A DNA stretch of 64,000 bases from Pseudolabrys sp. (GCA_017849615.1 JAFIGS010000029.1:1-64000); one strand, 5' to 3'. Positions 33,865 through 42,598 are shown, counted from the stretch's first letter. Numbers and translations: made by a program. The notes: generated from the sequence alone by a model not told the origin.

Positions 33865-35440
33865 TCGCGAACAGCGTCAGCGCCGCGCACATCCACAGCG
33901 ATTGCCAGTTGAGCAACGTCTCGTTCGGCACGATGTAGACCACCGCGGCCAGAAGCATCAGCGCGCCGCCGGTTTCCGCGACTTGCCGCGCGCCGCCCGC
34001 CGGACGAAGCGTGACGAAACTCGCCACGAAGAACGGCACCGCGGCCGCCGTCAGCGGCGCGAACGGGAAATCGCGGTAGCGCGGATCGAACACCAGCCCC
34101 AGCGCCGTGATGACCGCGACCAGCAGCGTCAGCATCGCGAGGACGCCGACGGCAATCGTGGTCTTGTGATGCGTGCGTCCGGCTTCCGGGCCAATCACCC
34201 GGGCGAATGCGGGCTGCGGGATTCCACGCATGATCGCAACGCTCAGCACCAGCGGCGTGGCAAAAGCCGCCGCGGCGAGCGCCAGGCACCGCACCCAGCC
34301 GCCGATACCGATGCTTTCGACCGGCACGTTCTGCAGCGTCCAGCCGATGGTCAGGCCGCCGGCCAGCGCGTTCAGCGTCACCGCGAGCCACAAGGCCGCG
34401 GGCGCGGGCGGGAGATAAGAATGCCGCCGCGCCCATAGCGCCGCGCCGAACACCAGCACGGCGTAGAGCGCTCCGCCGATCGCCTGCGCCTTCCAGTGCG
34501 GATGATTGGAAACCGCCTCGCCCCAGCCGAATTTCATCGTCCGGTCGGAATCGCCGAACAGGCCCCAATGGCCGCCGACCACACCTTCCTGCGTCCGCTT
34601 CCACGGCGCGTCATAGGCTTCGATGACGTTGACCTTGTAGTTCTCCCGGGCGGCGTAAGCGAGCACCTCCTGGATGACTCTGGCCTGATTGGCCGGCGAC
34701 GGCAGCGCGCCTTCGCGCATCCGGCCCTGACTCGGCCAGCCGACCTCGCCGATGATCACATCCTTCGGCGCGAACACGTCCGCAACCTTCTTATGGATAT
34801 CGTTGACATGGGCGGCGGCCTTCAGCGCCGCGATCGGGAAGTCCTCCCAATAGGGCAGGATATGGATGGTGATGAAATCGACGGCCGCCGCCACTTCCGG
34901 CGCGCGCAGCCAGAACTCCCACACGTCGGCATAGGTCACCGACACCTTGGCGCGCGACTTGACGTTGCGGATGAGCGCCGCGAGGTCGGGTGCCGAAATG
35001 TCGCCGCGCAGCAGCGCCTCGTTGCCGACCACGATCGCCATCACCGTGTCCGGATAGCGTTCGGCGATGGCCAGCGCCGCCTCGACCTGGATCTGCGTCT
35101 TGACCGGGTTGTTGGAGACCCAGAGGCCCTGCAGAACCTTCATGCCGTAGCGGGCGGCAATCGGCGCCACGTTGTCGATGCCCTGGTCGGTGGCATAGAC
35201 CCGGATGCAGTTCGACATCTTCGCCATCTGGGCGATGTCTTCCTCGATCTGCGCCGCCGGAATCTGAATGCCTTCCTGGTGCGGCGACTGGCTGCCGCGG
35301 AACGGCGCGTAGGACACGCACCAGAGCTTGTCGCCCGCCTTGAGCGGCGCCCCAGGCATGGGAGCCGGTTGACCGAGCCAGGCCCAGACAGCGGCAATCA
35401 CGGCCACCGAGGCAGCGAGGCAGGCAAAGGCGAGGCGCAT
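33830..35440 (-). CDS. ndvC: Membrane beta-1,3-glucan transglycosylase, GH17 (NdvC-like)
   Basis: A 536-residue protein: one N-terminal signal-anchor (MRLAFACLAASVAVIAAVWAW), a periplasmic GH17 domain to about residue 300, then about eight transmembrane helices. The GH17 acid and nucleophile glutamates fit VGNEALLRG and IGEVGWPSQG, and PYWEDFPI and DAPWKRTQEG are typical. This layout matches Bradyrhizobium NdvC, needed for the beta-1,6 linkages of cyclic beta-1,3/1,6-glucan; that identity is inferred. The start at 35440 is chosen because an upstream start adds a non-signal extension. It lies divergently from the NdvD/NdvB pair. Confidence 0.8.
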   Translation of the reverse strand: MRLAFACLAASVAVIAAVWAWLGQPAPMPGAPLKAGDKLWCVSYAPFRGSQSPHQEGIQIPAAQIEEDIAQMAKMSNCIRVYATDQGIDNVAPIAARYGMKVLQGLWVSNNPVKTQIQVEAALAIAERYPDTVMAIVVGNEALLRGDISAPDLAALIRNVKSRAKVSVTYADVWEFWLRAPEVAAAVDFITIHILPYWEDFPIAALKAAAHVNDIHKKVADVFAPKDVIIGEVGWPSQGRMREGALPSPANQARVIQEVLAYAARENYKVNVIEAYDAPWKRTQEGVVGGHWGLFGDSDRTMKFGWGEAVSNHPHWKAQAIGGALYAVLVFGAALWARRHSYLPPAPAALWLAVTLNALAGGLTIGWTLQNVPVESIGIGGWVRCLALAAAAFATPLVLSVAIMRGIPQPAFARVIGPEAGRTHHKTTIAVGVLAMLTLLVAVITALGLVFDPRYRDFPFAPLTAAAVPFFVASFVTLRPAGGARQVAETGGALMLLAAVVYIVPNETLLNWQSLWMCAALTLFAISLARVRDAQS

Positions 35441-35844
35441 GACTGACCTTGGATAGCTTGGACGGGGCACGACAACCGGTCTTCCCGGACCGGTCGGACC
35501 GGCTTATCGCCTCACCCGCGCTCTGCCAAGATCGCCCCCGGACACGCGGCAATTGAACGCGTGACAGCCCACAGGCATTCGCATTGACCTTTTGCATTTG
35601 TGCCTCTGGACAAAAGCCGGGGACTGAGGCCAAGTTTCGCCCGCATAAGGCGAGTGGCTTTCCGGTGGCCGGCGGCTCCCCGTCTCGTGGGATAAGGGGT
35701 TCTGGGCCGGGGGGCCCATCGTTCCGTCATTCAGCGCCGGTTCAGCCAGGACGCCGCATAAGCGTCTCATTCCGCCTGCAGTAAAGGGGGCGGGCTGAGC
35801 CGCCGTTGGTGGCTTTCACATTTGACGTCGGGAAATTTCCGTCC
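35441..35844. other. Divergent ndvC / ndvD intergenic region, about 400 bp
   Basis: No gene is supported here; frames on both strands lack ribosome sites and family likeness. The stretch must hold promoters for ndvC (minus) and the ndvD-like gene (plus). ACCGGTC repeats near 35475-35500 and several G-runs near 35700-35720 are visible, but I cannot define a confident -35/-10 pair. Confidence 0.5.
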
Positions 35845-36351
35845 ATGACTTCGCTGCGTATGTTTGCTGCCGTGCTTGGTATGGTTTCGGTTGTTTGGTG
35901 CGCGCCGGGCGCTCTCGCCCAGTCGGGCGGCGCCCAGCCGCAGGAGCAGAAGCCTGCCGCCCCCGATGCCGCAGCCAAGGACGCCGCGGCCAAGGAAGGC
36001 CAGAAAAAGATCGACGAAATCGCCGAAGCGACCAAGACCCTGGTCGGCCCGGCCGGCAATCCGGAATGCGTCTGGCTCGGCCGCCGCGTGGTCAGCCTGC
36101 TCTGGCGCGACGACCTCGACACCGCCTTCCGTCACCTCGACCTTTACGACCGTTTCGGCTGCCCCAGCGCGCACATCCAGGCGACCTTCCGCTGCATCGT
36201 CCGCCAGGGAAATATCGATCCGAAGGCGCCTGAGACGCTGAGCGGCCGGGTGCATGCCTGCTGGCTCAATCCGGGCTTGTCGCCTGCCCCCGCCGCCGCC
36301 GCGAATACACAATCACCGGCCGCTCCGGAAGGAACGACCGCGCGTCAGTAG
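35845..36351 (+). CDS. ndvD: Secreted beta-glucan biosynthesis-associated protein (NdvD-like)
   Basis: A 168-residue exported protein: signal peptide to about residue 26 (ending GALAQ), an Ala/Lys/Gln-rich linker, then a compact domain with three to four cysteines (NPECVWLGRRVVSLLWRDD, DRFGCPSAH, RCIVRQG, HACWLNPG). The start at 35845 is chosen over 35806 because it puts the signal sequence at the N-terminus. Bradyrhizobium has a small ndvD gene between ndvC and ndvB with a role in glucan synthesis; the position here is the same, so the name is a positional inference. Its function is unknown. Confidence 0.55.
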   Translation: MTSLRMFAAVLGMVSVVWCAPGALAQSGGAQPQEQKPAAPDAAAKDAAAKEGQKKIDEIAEATKTLVGPAGNPECVWLGRRVVSLLWRDDLDTAFRHLDLYDRFGCPSAHIQATFRCIVRQGNIDPKAPETLSGRVHACWLNPGLSPAPAAAANTQSPAAPEGTTARQ

Positions 36352-36430
36352 CGTTGGGGGGGTGGGCGTAAACAAAATTTTTACACTTCACCCCTCTTTC
36401 CGTCTTGGTTTTGACATGTCTGGCATCTAC

Positions 36431-36473
36431 TTGAAAAAACGACCTAACCTGAGATATGCTGCAGTACAGCATA
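36431..36473 (+). promoter_or_regulatory. Candidate ndvB promoter with overlapping palindrome
   Basis: TTGAAA (36431-36436), an 18-base spacer and TATGCT (36455-36460) form a plausible sigma-70 promoter 84 bp before the ndvB start. A perfect inverted repeat, TATGCTG at 36455-36461 and CAGCATA at 36467-36473 around CAGTA, overlaps the -10 element exactly where a repressor would act. Promoter and operator assignments are inference. Confidence 0.45.
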
Positions 36474-36543
36474 CAACGCTCGGGCCGAACCCAGGGGACG
36501 GGTTCGGGGGTCTGCCACCCAGCCCCATTTGGTATTGAAGTCT

Positions 36544-39318
36544 ATGCGCACCGTCGCTGCTGTCGTCGCCCTCGTGGCGTGCGTGCATGCCGGCTTGTGG
36601 CTGCTTGGCCGGGAGAAGGTCGAAGCTCCCAATTTCACGGGCCAGCTCTCCAGCGTTTCCTACGCGCCGTTCCAGGGCAATGTGAACCCGGAAGACGGCG
36701 GCAAGGCTGAGGCGCAGAAGATCCGCGACGATCTCAATATCCTCGCGCCGATGACCAAGGCGATCCGTACCTATTCGTCGACCGCCGGCGTCGAACTCGT
36801 GCCGGGCATCGCCTCCGAGTTCGGCCTGCGCGCCACGATCGGCGCCTGGATCGATCACAATCCGGACCGCAACGAGCGCGAAATGCGCGCCGTCGTCGAC
36901 CTGTCGAAGCGCCACAGCAACGTCAACGGCATCTTCGTCGGCAACGAAACGATCTACCGCGGCGAACTCGCGCCGAAGCGGGGCGAGCAGCTTTCCGCGG
37001 AGGAAGCCGCCAAGCTCAAGGACGCCAAGAGCTCCGCCGAAGACAAGAAACTGCGCGAAGACATCGGCGTCGCCCGCCTGATCAAGATGATCCAGAAGGT
37101 CAAGCGACAGGTGAACGTGCCGGTGACCACCGGCGAAATCTACAGCGTCTGGCTCGACCACCCCGAGCTCGTTGCCTCGGTCGATTACATCGCCGCGCAC
37201 ATCCTGCCCTATTGGGAAGGCTTCTCGGAAAAGCAGACCGTCGATCAGGCCATCATCATCTACGACAAGCTGCGCCGCGCCTATCCCGGCAAGCGCGTCG
37301 TCGTCGCCGAGTTCGGCTGGCCGAGCGCCGGCTATAACTTCCACAACGCCAATCCCGGACGCATCGAGCAGGCCGTGATCCTGCGCGACTTCGTTACGCG
37401 CGCCGAGGCCTATGGCATCGACTACAACATCGTCGAAGCCATCGACCAGCCCTGGAAGATCTTCGAAGGCGGCGTCGGTCCTTACTGGGGCATGCTCAAT
37501 GCCTCCCGCGAAGCCAAGTTCTCCTGGGTCGGCCCGATCACCGATCCCGACCACTGGAAGCTGGCCGCCATCGCGCTGCTGGTGAGCGTGCTGCTGTCGT
37601 TGCCGATCCTGACCCTGGCCGGCGCCTCGTTCTGGCAGGCCACGATCCTGGCCGCCGCAGCGAACACCGTCGGCGCCTGGTCGGCCGCGTTGTTCGGCTA
37701 CTGGTACGGCCACTACTTCGTGCCCGGCGCGGCTTTCGCACTCGGCCTCGGCACCCTGCTGCTGATCCCGCTGATCCTGATCGCGCTGGCGCGCGTCGAG
37801 GAAATCGCCGCCGTCGCCTTCGGCCGCAAGCCCGCGCGTCTCGTGCCGGTCGCCCCGCCGCTGGCGCCCGACATGCTTGCGACAGATTTGCCGACGCCGA
37901 AAGTGTCGATCCACATTCCGGCCTATCGCGAACCGCCGGAGATGCTCAAGCAGACGCTCAATGCCGTGGCGGCGCTCGACTATCCGAATTTCGAATGCGT
38001 CGTCGTCGTCAACAACACGCCGGACCCGGCGATGTGGATGCCGATCGAGGAGCACTGCAAGGTCCTCGGCGAGCGCTTCAAGTTCGTGCTGGCCAACAAC
38101 CTGCAGGGCTTCAAGGCCGGCGCGCTGCGCCTTGCCGCCATCCATACCGCCGAGGACGCCGAGATCATCGGCATCATCGACGCCGACTATGTCGTGACGC
38201 CGGACTGGCTGCGCGACCTCACGCCCCTGTTCAACGACCCGACCGTCGGCATGGTGCAGGCCCCGCAGGACCACCGCGACGGCGGCCGCAGCCCCCTGCA
38301 CACCGCGATGAACGCCGAATATGCCGGCTTCTTCGACATCGGCATGGTGCAGCGGAACGAGCACAACGCCGTCGTCACCCATGGCACCATGGTGCTGATG
38401 CGCCGCAAGGCCATCGAGGCCTCGGGCGGCTGGTCGAGCGACACGATTTGCGAGGATACCGACCTCGGCCTCTGCCTGCTCGAGCACGGCTGGCAGGCGC
38501 ATTACACCAACAAGCGCTACGGCTACGGCCTGCTGCCGGACACCTACGACGCCTTCAAGAAGCAGCGCGACCGCTGGGCCTATGGCGGCTTCCAGATCGT
38601 CAAGAAGCACTGGCGCAACATGCTCTCGCGCGACACGCGCCTGAGCCGCGATCAGAAGCGCGAATTCGCCCTCGGCTGGCTGAACTGGCTCGGCGCCGAA
38701 AGCGTCGGCGTCGTGGTCGCGATTCTCAACATCCTCTGGGTGCCGGTGATCGCCATTCTCGACATCGCCGTGCCGGACCGTATCCTGACCGTTCCGATCG
38801 TGGCGAGCTTCGCCGTGACGCTGCTGCATTTCGCGGCGCTCTATCGCCTGCGCGTGCGCATCACCAAGACCGAGATGGCGGCTGCCGCGGTCGCCGCGAT
38901 GTCGGTGCAGTGGACCGTGGCGCGCGCCGTGGCGATGGGCCTCATCAAGGACCACCTGCCCTTCGTGCGCACCGACAAGGGCGGCGGCAAGCGCAAGACC
39001 GACTTCCACGCGTTCTGGGAGTCGATCATTGCGGTGCTGCTCATCGCCGGCGCCGTGCTGCTCGTGCAGACCAACTACAAGGAAGTGCGCGAGATTTACA
39101 TCTTCGCCGGCGTGCTCATCATCCAGTCGCTGCCGTTCCTGGCGGCCGTGCTGATCGCGCTGTGGGAGCGCTCGCGCTTCAACGACTACGCCGTGCTCGA
39201 AGGCTATCGCGCCGGCGTTACCGCGCTTGCCCGCCGTGCCCGCCTGGTCAAGGCCAAGGCGCAGCAGGTCGCGCCGCCGCAGGTCGTGGCGCAGGAGTCG
39301 CGAGAACTGGCGCAGTAA
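36544..39318 (+). CDS. ndvB: Membrane beta-1,3-glucan synthase, GH17 + GT2 (NdvB-like)
   Basis: A 924-residue fusion. After a signal-anchor, residues 30-320 form a GH17 domain with VGNETIYRGEL and VAEFGWPSAGYNF (the two catalytic glutamates). About residues 335-420 are transmembrane helices, then from residue 450 a family-2 glycosyltransferase follows: PKVSIHIPAYREPPEML, the metal site IIDADY, EDTDLGLC and QRDRWAYGG (QxxRW). More helices form the C-terminus. This matches Bradyrhizobium NdvB, which polymerises and cyclises beta-1,3-glucan in osmoadaptation and symbiosis; the specific product is inferred. The ATG at 36544 is chosen as start. A strong bidirectional terminator follows. Confidence 0.88.
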   Translation: MRTVAAVVALVACVHAGLWLLGREKVEAPNFTGQLSSVSYAPFQGNVNPEDGGKAEAQKIRDDLNILAPMTKAIRTYSSTAGVELVPGIASEFGLRATIGAWIDHNPDRNEREMRAVVDLSKRHSNVNGIFVGNETIYRGELAPKRGEQLSAEEAAKLKDAKSSAEDKKLREDIGVARLIKMIQKVKRQVNVPVTTGEIYSVWLDHPELVASVDYIAAHILPYWEGFSEKQTVDQAIIIYDKLRRAYPGKRVVVAEFGWPSAGYNFHNANPGRIEQAVILRDFVTRAEAYGIDYNIVEAIDQPWKIFEGGVGPYWGMLNASREAKFSWVGPITDPDHWKLAAIALLVSVLLSLPILTLAGASFWQATILAAAANTVGAWSAALFGYWYGHYFVPGAAFALGLGTLLLIPLILIALARVEEIAAVAFGRKPARLVPVAPPLAPDMLATDLPTPKVSIHIPAYREPPEMLKQTLNAVAALDYPNFECVVVVNNTPDPAMWMPIEEHCKVLGERFKFVLANNLQGFKAGALRLAAIHTAEDAEIIGIIDADYVVTPDWLRDLTPLFNDPTVGMVQAPQDHRDGGRSPLHTAMNAEYAGFFDIGMVQRNEHNAVVTHGTMVLMRRKAIEASGGWSSDTICEDTDLGLCLLEHGWQAHYTNKRYGYGLLPDTYDAFKKQRDRWAYGGFQIVKKHWRNMLSRDTRLSRDQKREFALGWLNWLGAESVGVVVAILNILWVPVIAILDIAVPDRILTVPIVASFAVTLLHFAALYRLRVRITKTEMAAAAVAAMSVQWTVARAVAMGLIKDHLPFVRTDKGGGKRKTDFHAFWESIIAVLLIAGAVLLVQTNYKEVREIYIFAGVLIIQSLPFLAAVLIALWERSRFNDYAVLEGYRAGVTALARRARLVKAKAQQVAPPQVVAQESRELAQ

Positions 39319-39341
39319 GCCGCCGAACTCGACACTCGATA

Positions 39342-39369
39342 AAAAAGGGCGCCTCCGGGCGCCCTTTTT
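39342..39369. terminator. Bidirectional rho-independent terminator after ndvB
   Basis: AAAAAGGGCGC at 39342-39352 pairs with GCGCCCTTTTT at 39359-39369 (loop CTCCGG). A-run and T-run flank both sides, so it can stop ndvB and the convergent amidohydrolase gene. Confidence 0.9.
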
Positions 39370-39390
39370 CTTTGGCCGGTGACGTCCGCC

Positions 39391-40557
39391 TCAGGCCCGC
39401 AGCGCGGTCTCGGCGAGCCGCACCCAGTACGACGTGCCGACCGGGATGGCGTCGTCGTTGAAGTTGTAGCGCGGGTGATGCAGGCCGGCGGTGTCGCCAT
39501 TGCCGACCCAGATGAACGCACCCGGACGCTTCCTGAGCATGAAGGAGAAATCCTCGGCACCCATCATCGGCGGCAGCTTGGTGTTGACGCGGTCCTTGCC
39601 GGCGATCTCCTGCGCCACCGAGGCGGCAAAGCCGGTTTCGTTGTCGTGGTTGACCAGCACCGGATAATTGCGCCGGTAGGTCATCGTGGCCTTGGCGCCG
39701 AAGGCGGCGCCGGTGTTCTCGACGAGGCGGGCGAGATTGGCCTCCACCATGTCCTGCACCTTGTCGTCGAGGGTGCGCGCGGTGCCGCGCAGCCGCACCG
39801 TCTGCGGGATGATGTTGTCGGCCGAGCCCGCCTCGACGATGCAGATCGACACCACGGCGGACTTCAAGGGATCGGTGTTGCGCGACACCACCGACTGGAT
39901 GCCTGTGATGATATGCGCGCCGACCAGCACCGGGTCGATGGTCAGGTGCGGGCGCGCCGCGTGCCCGCCGACGCCCTCGATGTCGATGGTGACGTAATCC
40001 GCGGCCGCCATGATCGGCCCGGAATTTATGCCGAATTCGCCGACCGGCATGCCCGGATAATTGTGCATGCCGTAGAACTCGTCGATGCCGAAGCGTTCGG
40101 CCATGCCGTCCTCGAGCATCGCGAGCGCGCCGGCGCCGCCCTCCTCGGCCGGCTGGAACACGACCACCACGGTGCCGTCGAAATTGCGGGTCTCGGCGAG
40201 ATAGCGCGCCGCGCCGAGCAGCATGGCGGTGTGGCCGTCATGGCCGCAGGCATGCATGGCGCCGGGCGTGGTCGATTTATACGGCAGGTCGTTGAGTTCG
40301 GTGATCGGCAGTGCGTCCATGTCGGCACGCAGTGCCACGGTCTTGCCGGAGCCCTGCTTGCGGCCGCGGATGACGCCGACCACCCCGGTGCGGCCGATGC
40401 CCGGGACCACCTCGTCGCAGCCGAAGGCCTTGAGCTTCTCGGCCACGGTCGCCGCCGTGCGGTGCACGTCGTAGAGGATCTCGGGATGGGCGTGCAGGTC
40501 GCGCCGCCAGGCGGTGATGTCGGCATGCAGGTCGGCGACGCGGTTGACGATGGGCAT
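39391..40557 (-). CDS. M20 amidohydrolase (hippurate hydrolase / aminoacylase type)
   Basis: A 388-residue cytosolic metallo-amidohydrolase of the M20D group that removes acyl groups from N-acyl amino acids such as hippurate or N-acetyl compounds. The dinuclear metal motifs are visible: MHACGHDGHTAMLLG, QPAEEGGAGAL, GMHNYPGMPVG and, near the end, PPMMGAEDFSFML. Length is normal. Many paralogues occur in Rhizobiales and the substrate cannot be fixed. It converges on ndvB across a strong terminator and has about 290 bp of upstream sequence before tRNA-Lys. Confidence 0.88.
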   Translation of the reverse strand: MPIVNRVADLHADITAWRRDLHAHPEILYDVHRTAATVAEKLKAFGCDEVVPGIGRTGVVGVIRGRKQGSGKTVALRADMDALPITELNDLPYKSTTPGAMHACGHDGHTAMLLGAARYLAETRNFDGTVVVVFQPAEEGGAGALAMLEDGMAERFGIDEFYGMHNYPGMPVGEFGINSGPIMAAADYVTIDIEGVGGHAARPHLTIDPVLVGAHIITGIQSVVSRNTDPLKSAVVSICIVEAGSADNIIPQTVRLRGTARTLDDKVQDMVEANLARLVENTGAAFGAKATMTYRRNYPVLVNHDNETGFAASVAQEIAGKDRVNTKLPPMMGAEDFSFMLRKRPGAFIWVGNGDTAGLHHPRYNFNDDAIPVGTSYWVRLAETALRA

Positions 40558-40846
40558 GGCGGGTCCTTCGAGGGCAATAGAACAGGCAAGGTGATTTGCG
40601 CCCAGTGTAGCAAAGCCCGGGGGCCCGGGGCGAGTTCAAGATGTGGGCATAAATCGCGGCAAACTCACCGGAATCCGCCGTCAACAGGCGCGGGAACACG
40701 ACGCCCCGGCTATTGACCCACAGCGCCCGCCCCCCTAAACAGCCGGTTGCGCATGATCCGACTGGCTTGGCTCCCTCGGGGCCGACCCGCTTTCGTGACC
40801 CCCGCTTCCGGCGGGCCAATCGGATGAGATCATCGCGTTTGGTGAC

Positions 40847-40922
40847 GGGCGCGTAGCTCAGCTGGTAGAGCACACGACTTTTAATCGCGAGGTCCTGGGT
40901 TCGAGTCCCAGCGCGCTCACCA
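40847..40922 (+). tRNA. tRNA-Lys (UUU anticodon)
   Basis: A 76-base gene with a genomic CCA (40920-40922). The acceptor strands are GGGCGCG and CGCGCTC; the D-loop contains AGCTCAGCTGGTAGAGC and the T-arm CTGGGTTCGAGTCCCAG. The anticodon loop reads CTTTTAA, giving UUU for lysine. The anticodon stem as written (CACGA / TCGCG) has one A-C mismatch at its second pair, which is unusual. The gene lies in a gap between the amidohydrolase and cytochrome c genes. Confidence 0.93.
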
Positions 40923-40946
40923 CTTTTCAAACACGCCGCGATTCCC

Positions 40947-41336
40947 CTACTTCACCTGCATCCCCTTCAAGTACTCCACGATCGCGTTGATGGTCTGCAC
41001 GGCGGCGGCCTCGCTGCCGATTGACGAAAGGTCGCGGCCCCACACCGGCATCGTATAGGTGCCGTGCGCGCGGAAGGTTCTGCGGCCGTCGATCACCGTG
41101 CGTAGCACCGCTTCGGGAAAGACGCCGCCATTGTTTCTTTCAAGCACGCGAAGGTCCGGCGCGCCGCCGATGAGCGCCGACGCCACCGGCCCGTCGCCGG
41201 CGCCGCTTTCGCCGTGGCAGCTCGCGCAGTAGAGCCGGTACATGTTGCCGCCGGTCGCGGCGCCGTCGCCGAATGCCGGCGTTGCCGCCAGCGCCGCGAC
41301 GACACCAAACGCGCAAGCCGTTCGTCTCAATGTCAT
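40947..41336 (-). CDS. Secreted monohaem cytochrome c
   Basis: A 129-residue exported class I cytochrome c. A signal peptide of about 23 residues ends at AFG, the haem site CASCH lies at residues 37-41, and the axial methionine is likely in TYTMPVWGRD. Such small periplasmic cytochromes transfer electrons to oxidases or dehydrogenases; the partner is unknown. It is an isolated gene on the minus strand beside tRNA-Lys, about 25 bp from it. Cytochrome c maturation genes are not nearby. Confidence 0.88.
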   Translation of the reverse strand: MTLRRTACAFGVVAALAATPAFGDGAATGGNMYRLYCASCHGESGAGDGPVASALIGGAPDLRVLERNNGGVFPEAVLRTVIDGRRTFRAHGTYTMPVWGRDLSSIGSEAAAVQTINAIVEYLKGMQVK

Positions 41337-41548
41337 GGCGCCCTCCTCCTCGTGCGTCGAAGGATAGGGCTACCGGGCGCGCGCCGTTTGAGATGCGTCA
41401 AAGCGCGGGCGGCGTGCTACGCGCTGCGAATAACAAAAAGCCGCGACCAACCGCCGGGCCTTGCGACTTCGGCGGTCGATCGCGGCGTGGATCTGTCAGG
41501 TGAAGAGGCGCGCCCGGATTTTACGCGGCGCGCAGGCTCAGCCGAGGC

Positions 41549-41773
41549 TTACGCCTTGGCGGTCTTGGACACCTTGGTCTTCTTCGCGGCCTTCTCTTGC
41601 GCCTCGCGCTCAAGGCGGAGCGCGCGCAGGCGCGGAATCCGGTCAATGGATTCCTGTTGAGCCGCCCAGTATTCCCTGGACGCCTTCTGGCCTTCGATTT
41701 CGCGCACACGCGCACGGAAGTTGGTTTCCGCGCGTTTTTTGGCGCGGTCGGCTTCGGAGAGTGTTTGGGTCAT
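41549..41773 (-). CDS. Small Lys/Ala-rich protein, unknown
   Basis: A 74-residue basic, charged protein (MTQTLSEADRAKKRAETNF, ending KKTKVSKTAKA). It has no signal or membrane segment; the composition and helical periodicity suggest a nucleic-acid-binding or ribosome-associated helix. The frame continues 5' through the csp promoter, so the ATG at 41773 is the likely start. I do not recognise the family. It diverges from the cold-shock gene. Confidence 0.55.
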   Translation of the reverse strand: MTQTLSEADRAKKRAETNFRARVREIEGQKASREYWAAQQESIDRIPRLRALRLEREAQEKAAKKTKVSKTAKA

Positions 41774-41845
41774 GGCGTAACAACGCCCTTGTGGGCCATT
41801 GGTTCCATGGCACGGACGAGCGATTCCGCCGAAAATGGGCGTTAA

Positions 41846-41874
41846 TTGACTTTGCCATGCGAACAGCGTATGAA
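41846..41874 (+). promoter_or_regulatory. Candidate sigma-70 promoter for the cold-shock gene
   Basis: TTGACT (41846-41851) and TATGAA (41869-41874) are separated by 17 bases, the ideal spacing. Transcription from just downstream would leave a leader of roughly 145 bases before the csp ATG at 42028, in keeping with the long structured leaders of cold-shock mRNAs. The assignment is inferred from motif and spacing. Confidence 0.6.
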
Positions 41875-42027
41875 TACTATGTTGAAACAAGATCTTTTTA
41901 GTTGTGCTCTTCGCCTCCGCACCTCGGAGCGGACCATCCCTGAAAAACTCACCTGTTTCGATCGCCCGGGCATTGAACGTCCAGGGCGCACAATGACGTG
42001 TATCATCATCTCGAAGGAACTTGCCTG

Positions 42028-42231
42028 ATGGCAACCGGAACTGTGAAATTCTTCAATACCCAGAAGGGCTTTGGCTTCATTACCCCGAACGACGGCTCGA
42101 AGGATGTGTTCGTGCACATCTCCGCCGTCGAGCGCGCCGGCATGAGCACCCTGATGGAAGGCCAGAAGGTGTCGTACGAAATCGTCACCGAGCGTGGCAA
42201 GCAGGCTGCGGGCAATCTGCAGAACGCCTGA
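42028..42231 (+). CDS. Cold-shock protein (CspA family)
   Basis: A 67-residue single cold-shock domain. The RNA-binding motifs are RNP1 KGFGFI and RNP2 VFVHI, in [15 protein letters not shown] and [13 protein letters not shown]. It should act as an RNA chaperone that melts secondary structure in the cold or in stationary phase. The start at 42028 has a GAAGGA ribosome site. A sigma-70 promoter with a long leader lies upstream and a strong terminator downstream, so it is monocistronic. The longer in-frame start upstream adds a non-Csp tail and is rejected. Confidence 0.95.
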   Translation: MATGTVKFFNTQKGFGFITPNDGSKDVFVHISAVERAGMSTLMEGQKVSYEIVTERGKQAAGNLQNA

Positions 42232-42244
42232 TCCAGATTTGCTG

Positions 42245-42283
42245 AACGCCCGGCCCGCACAAGGCCGGGCGTTCTTCTTTTTT
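42245..42283 (+). terminator. Rho-independent terminator after the cold-shock gene
   Basis: AACGCCCGGCC at 42245-42255 pairs with GGCCGGGCGTT at 42263-42273, with a 7-base loop and a T-rich tail to 42283. Confidence 0.92.
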
Positions 42284-42314
42284 CTGACGACTGATGCCGC
42301 ACGGGAGAACGACC

Positions 42315-42506
42315 ATGGCTCATAAATATCCCATCGGCACATCGGTCTATTTCGAAGCCGGCGTTCTTGCCGGCGGCGCGCGCGGACGGTGCAAGGTCGT
42401 CCGGCATATGCCCGTCGAGCGCGACAACCGCATTCTCTATCGCATCAAAAGCCCGACCGAAAACTTCGAGCGCACGGTCGAAGAAGACAATCTGCGGCAG
42501 GATTGA
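42315..42506 (+). CDS. Small conserved-looking protein, unknown
   Basis: A 63-residue soluble protein (MAHKYPIGTSVYFEAGVLAG...). A predicted beta-rich core with RGRCKVVRHMPVERDNRILYRI resembles a small barrel, and it ends in an acidic tail (TVEEDNLRQD). The start at 42315 follows GGGAGAACGACC. I do not recognise a named family. It follows the csp terminator, so it has its own promoter or depends on read-through. Confidence 0.6.
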   Translation: MAHKYPIGTSVYFEAGVLAGGARGRCKVVRHMPVERDNRILYRIKSPTENFERTVEEDNLRQD

Positions 42507-42598
42507 GCGCTTCGGCCTCTCCTGACGTTGTGCGGCGCGGCCGCCATCTTCCTGCCCTATCGCCCGCACTAAGCTTCCCGTCGCCGGGAGTCATAAGC

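Noticed and set aside
36427-39009. 860-codon minus-strand open frame opposite ndvB
   Set aside because: Shadow of the GC-rich ndvB codons; no start context or motif.
40750-40838. GCATGATCCG ... TCGGATGAGATCAT before tRNA-Lys as another dispersed repeat copy
   Set aside because: Only six bases pair cleanly and the AACCGGTT centre is missing.
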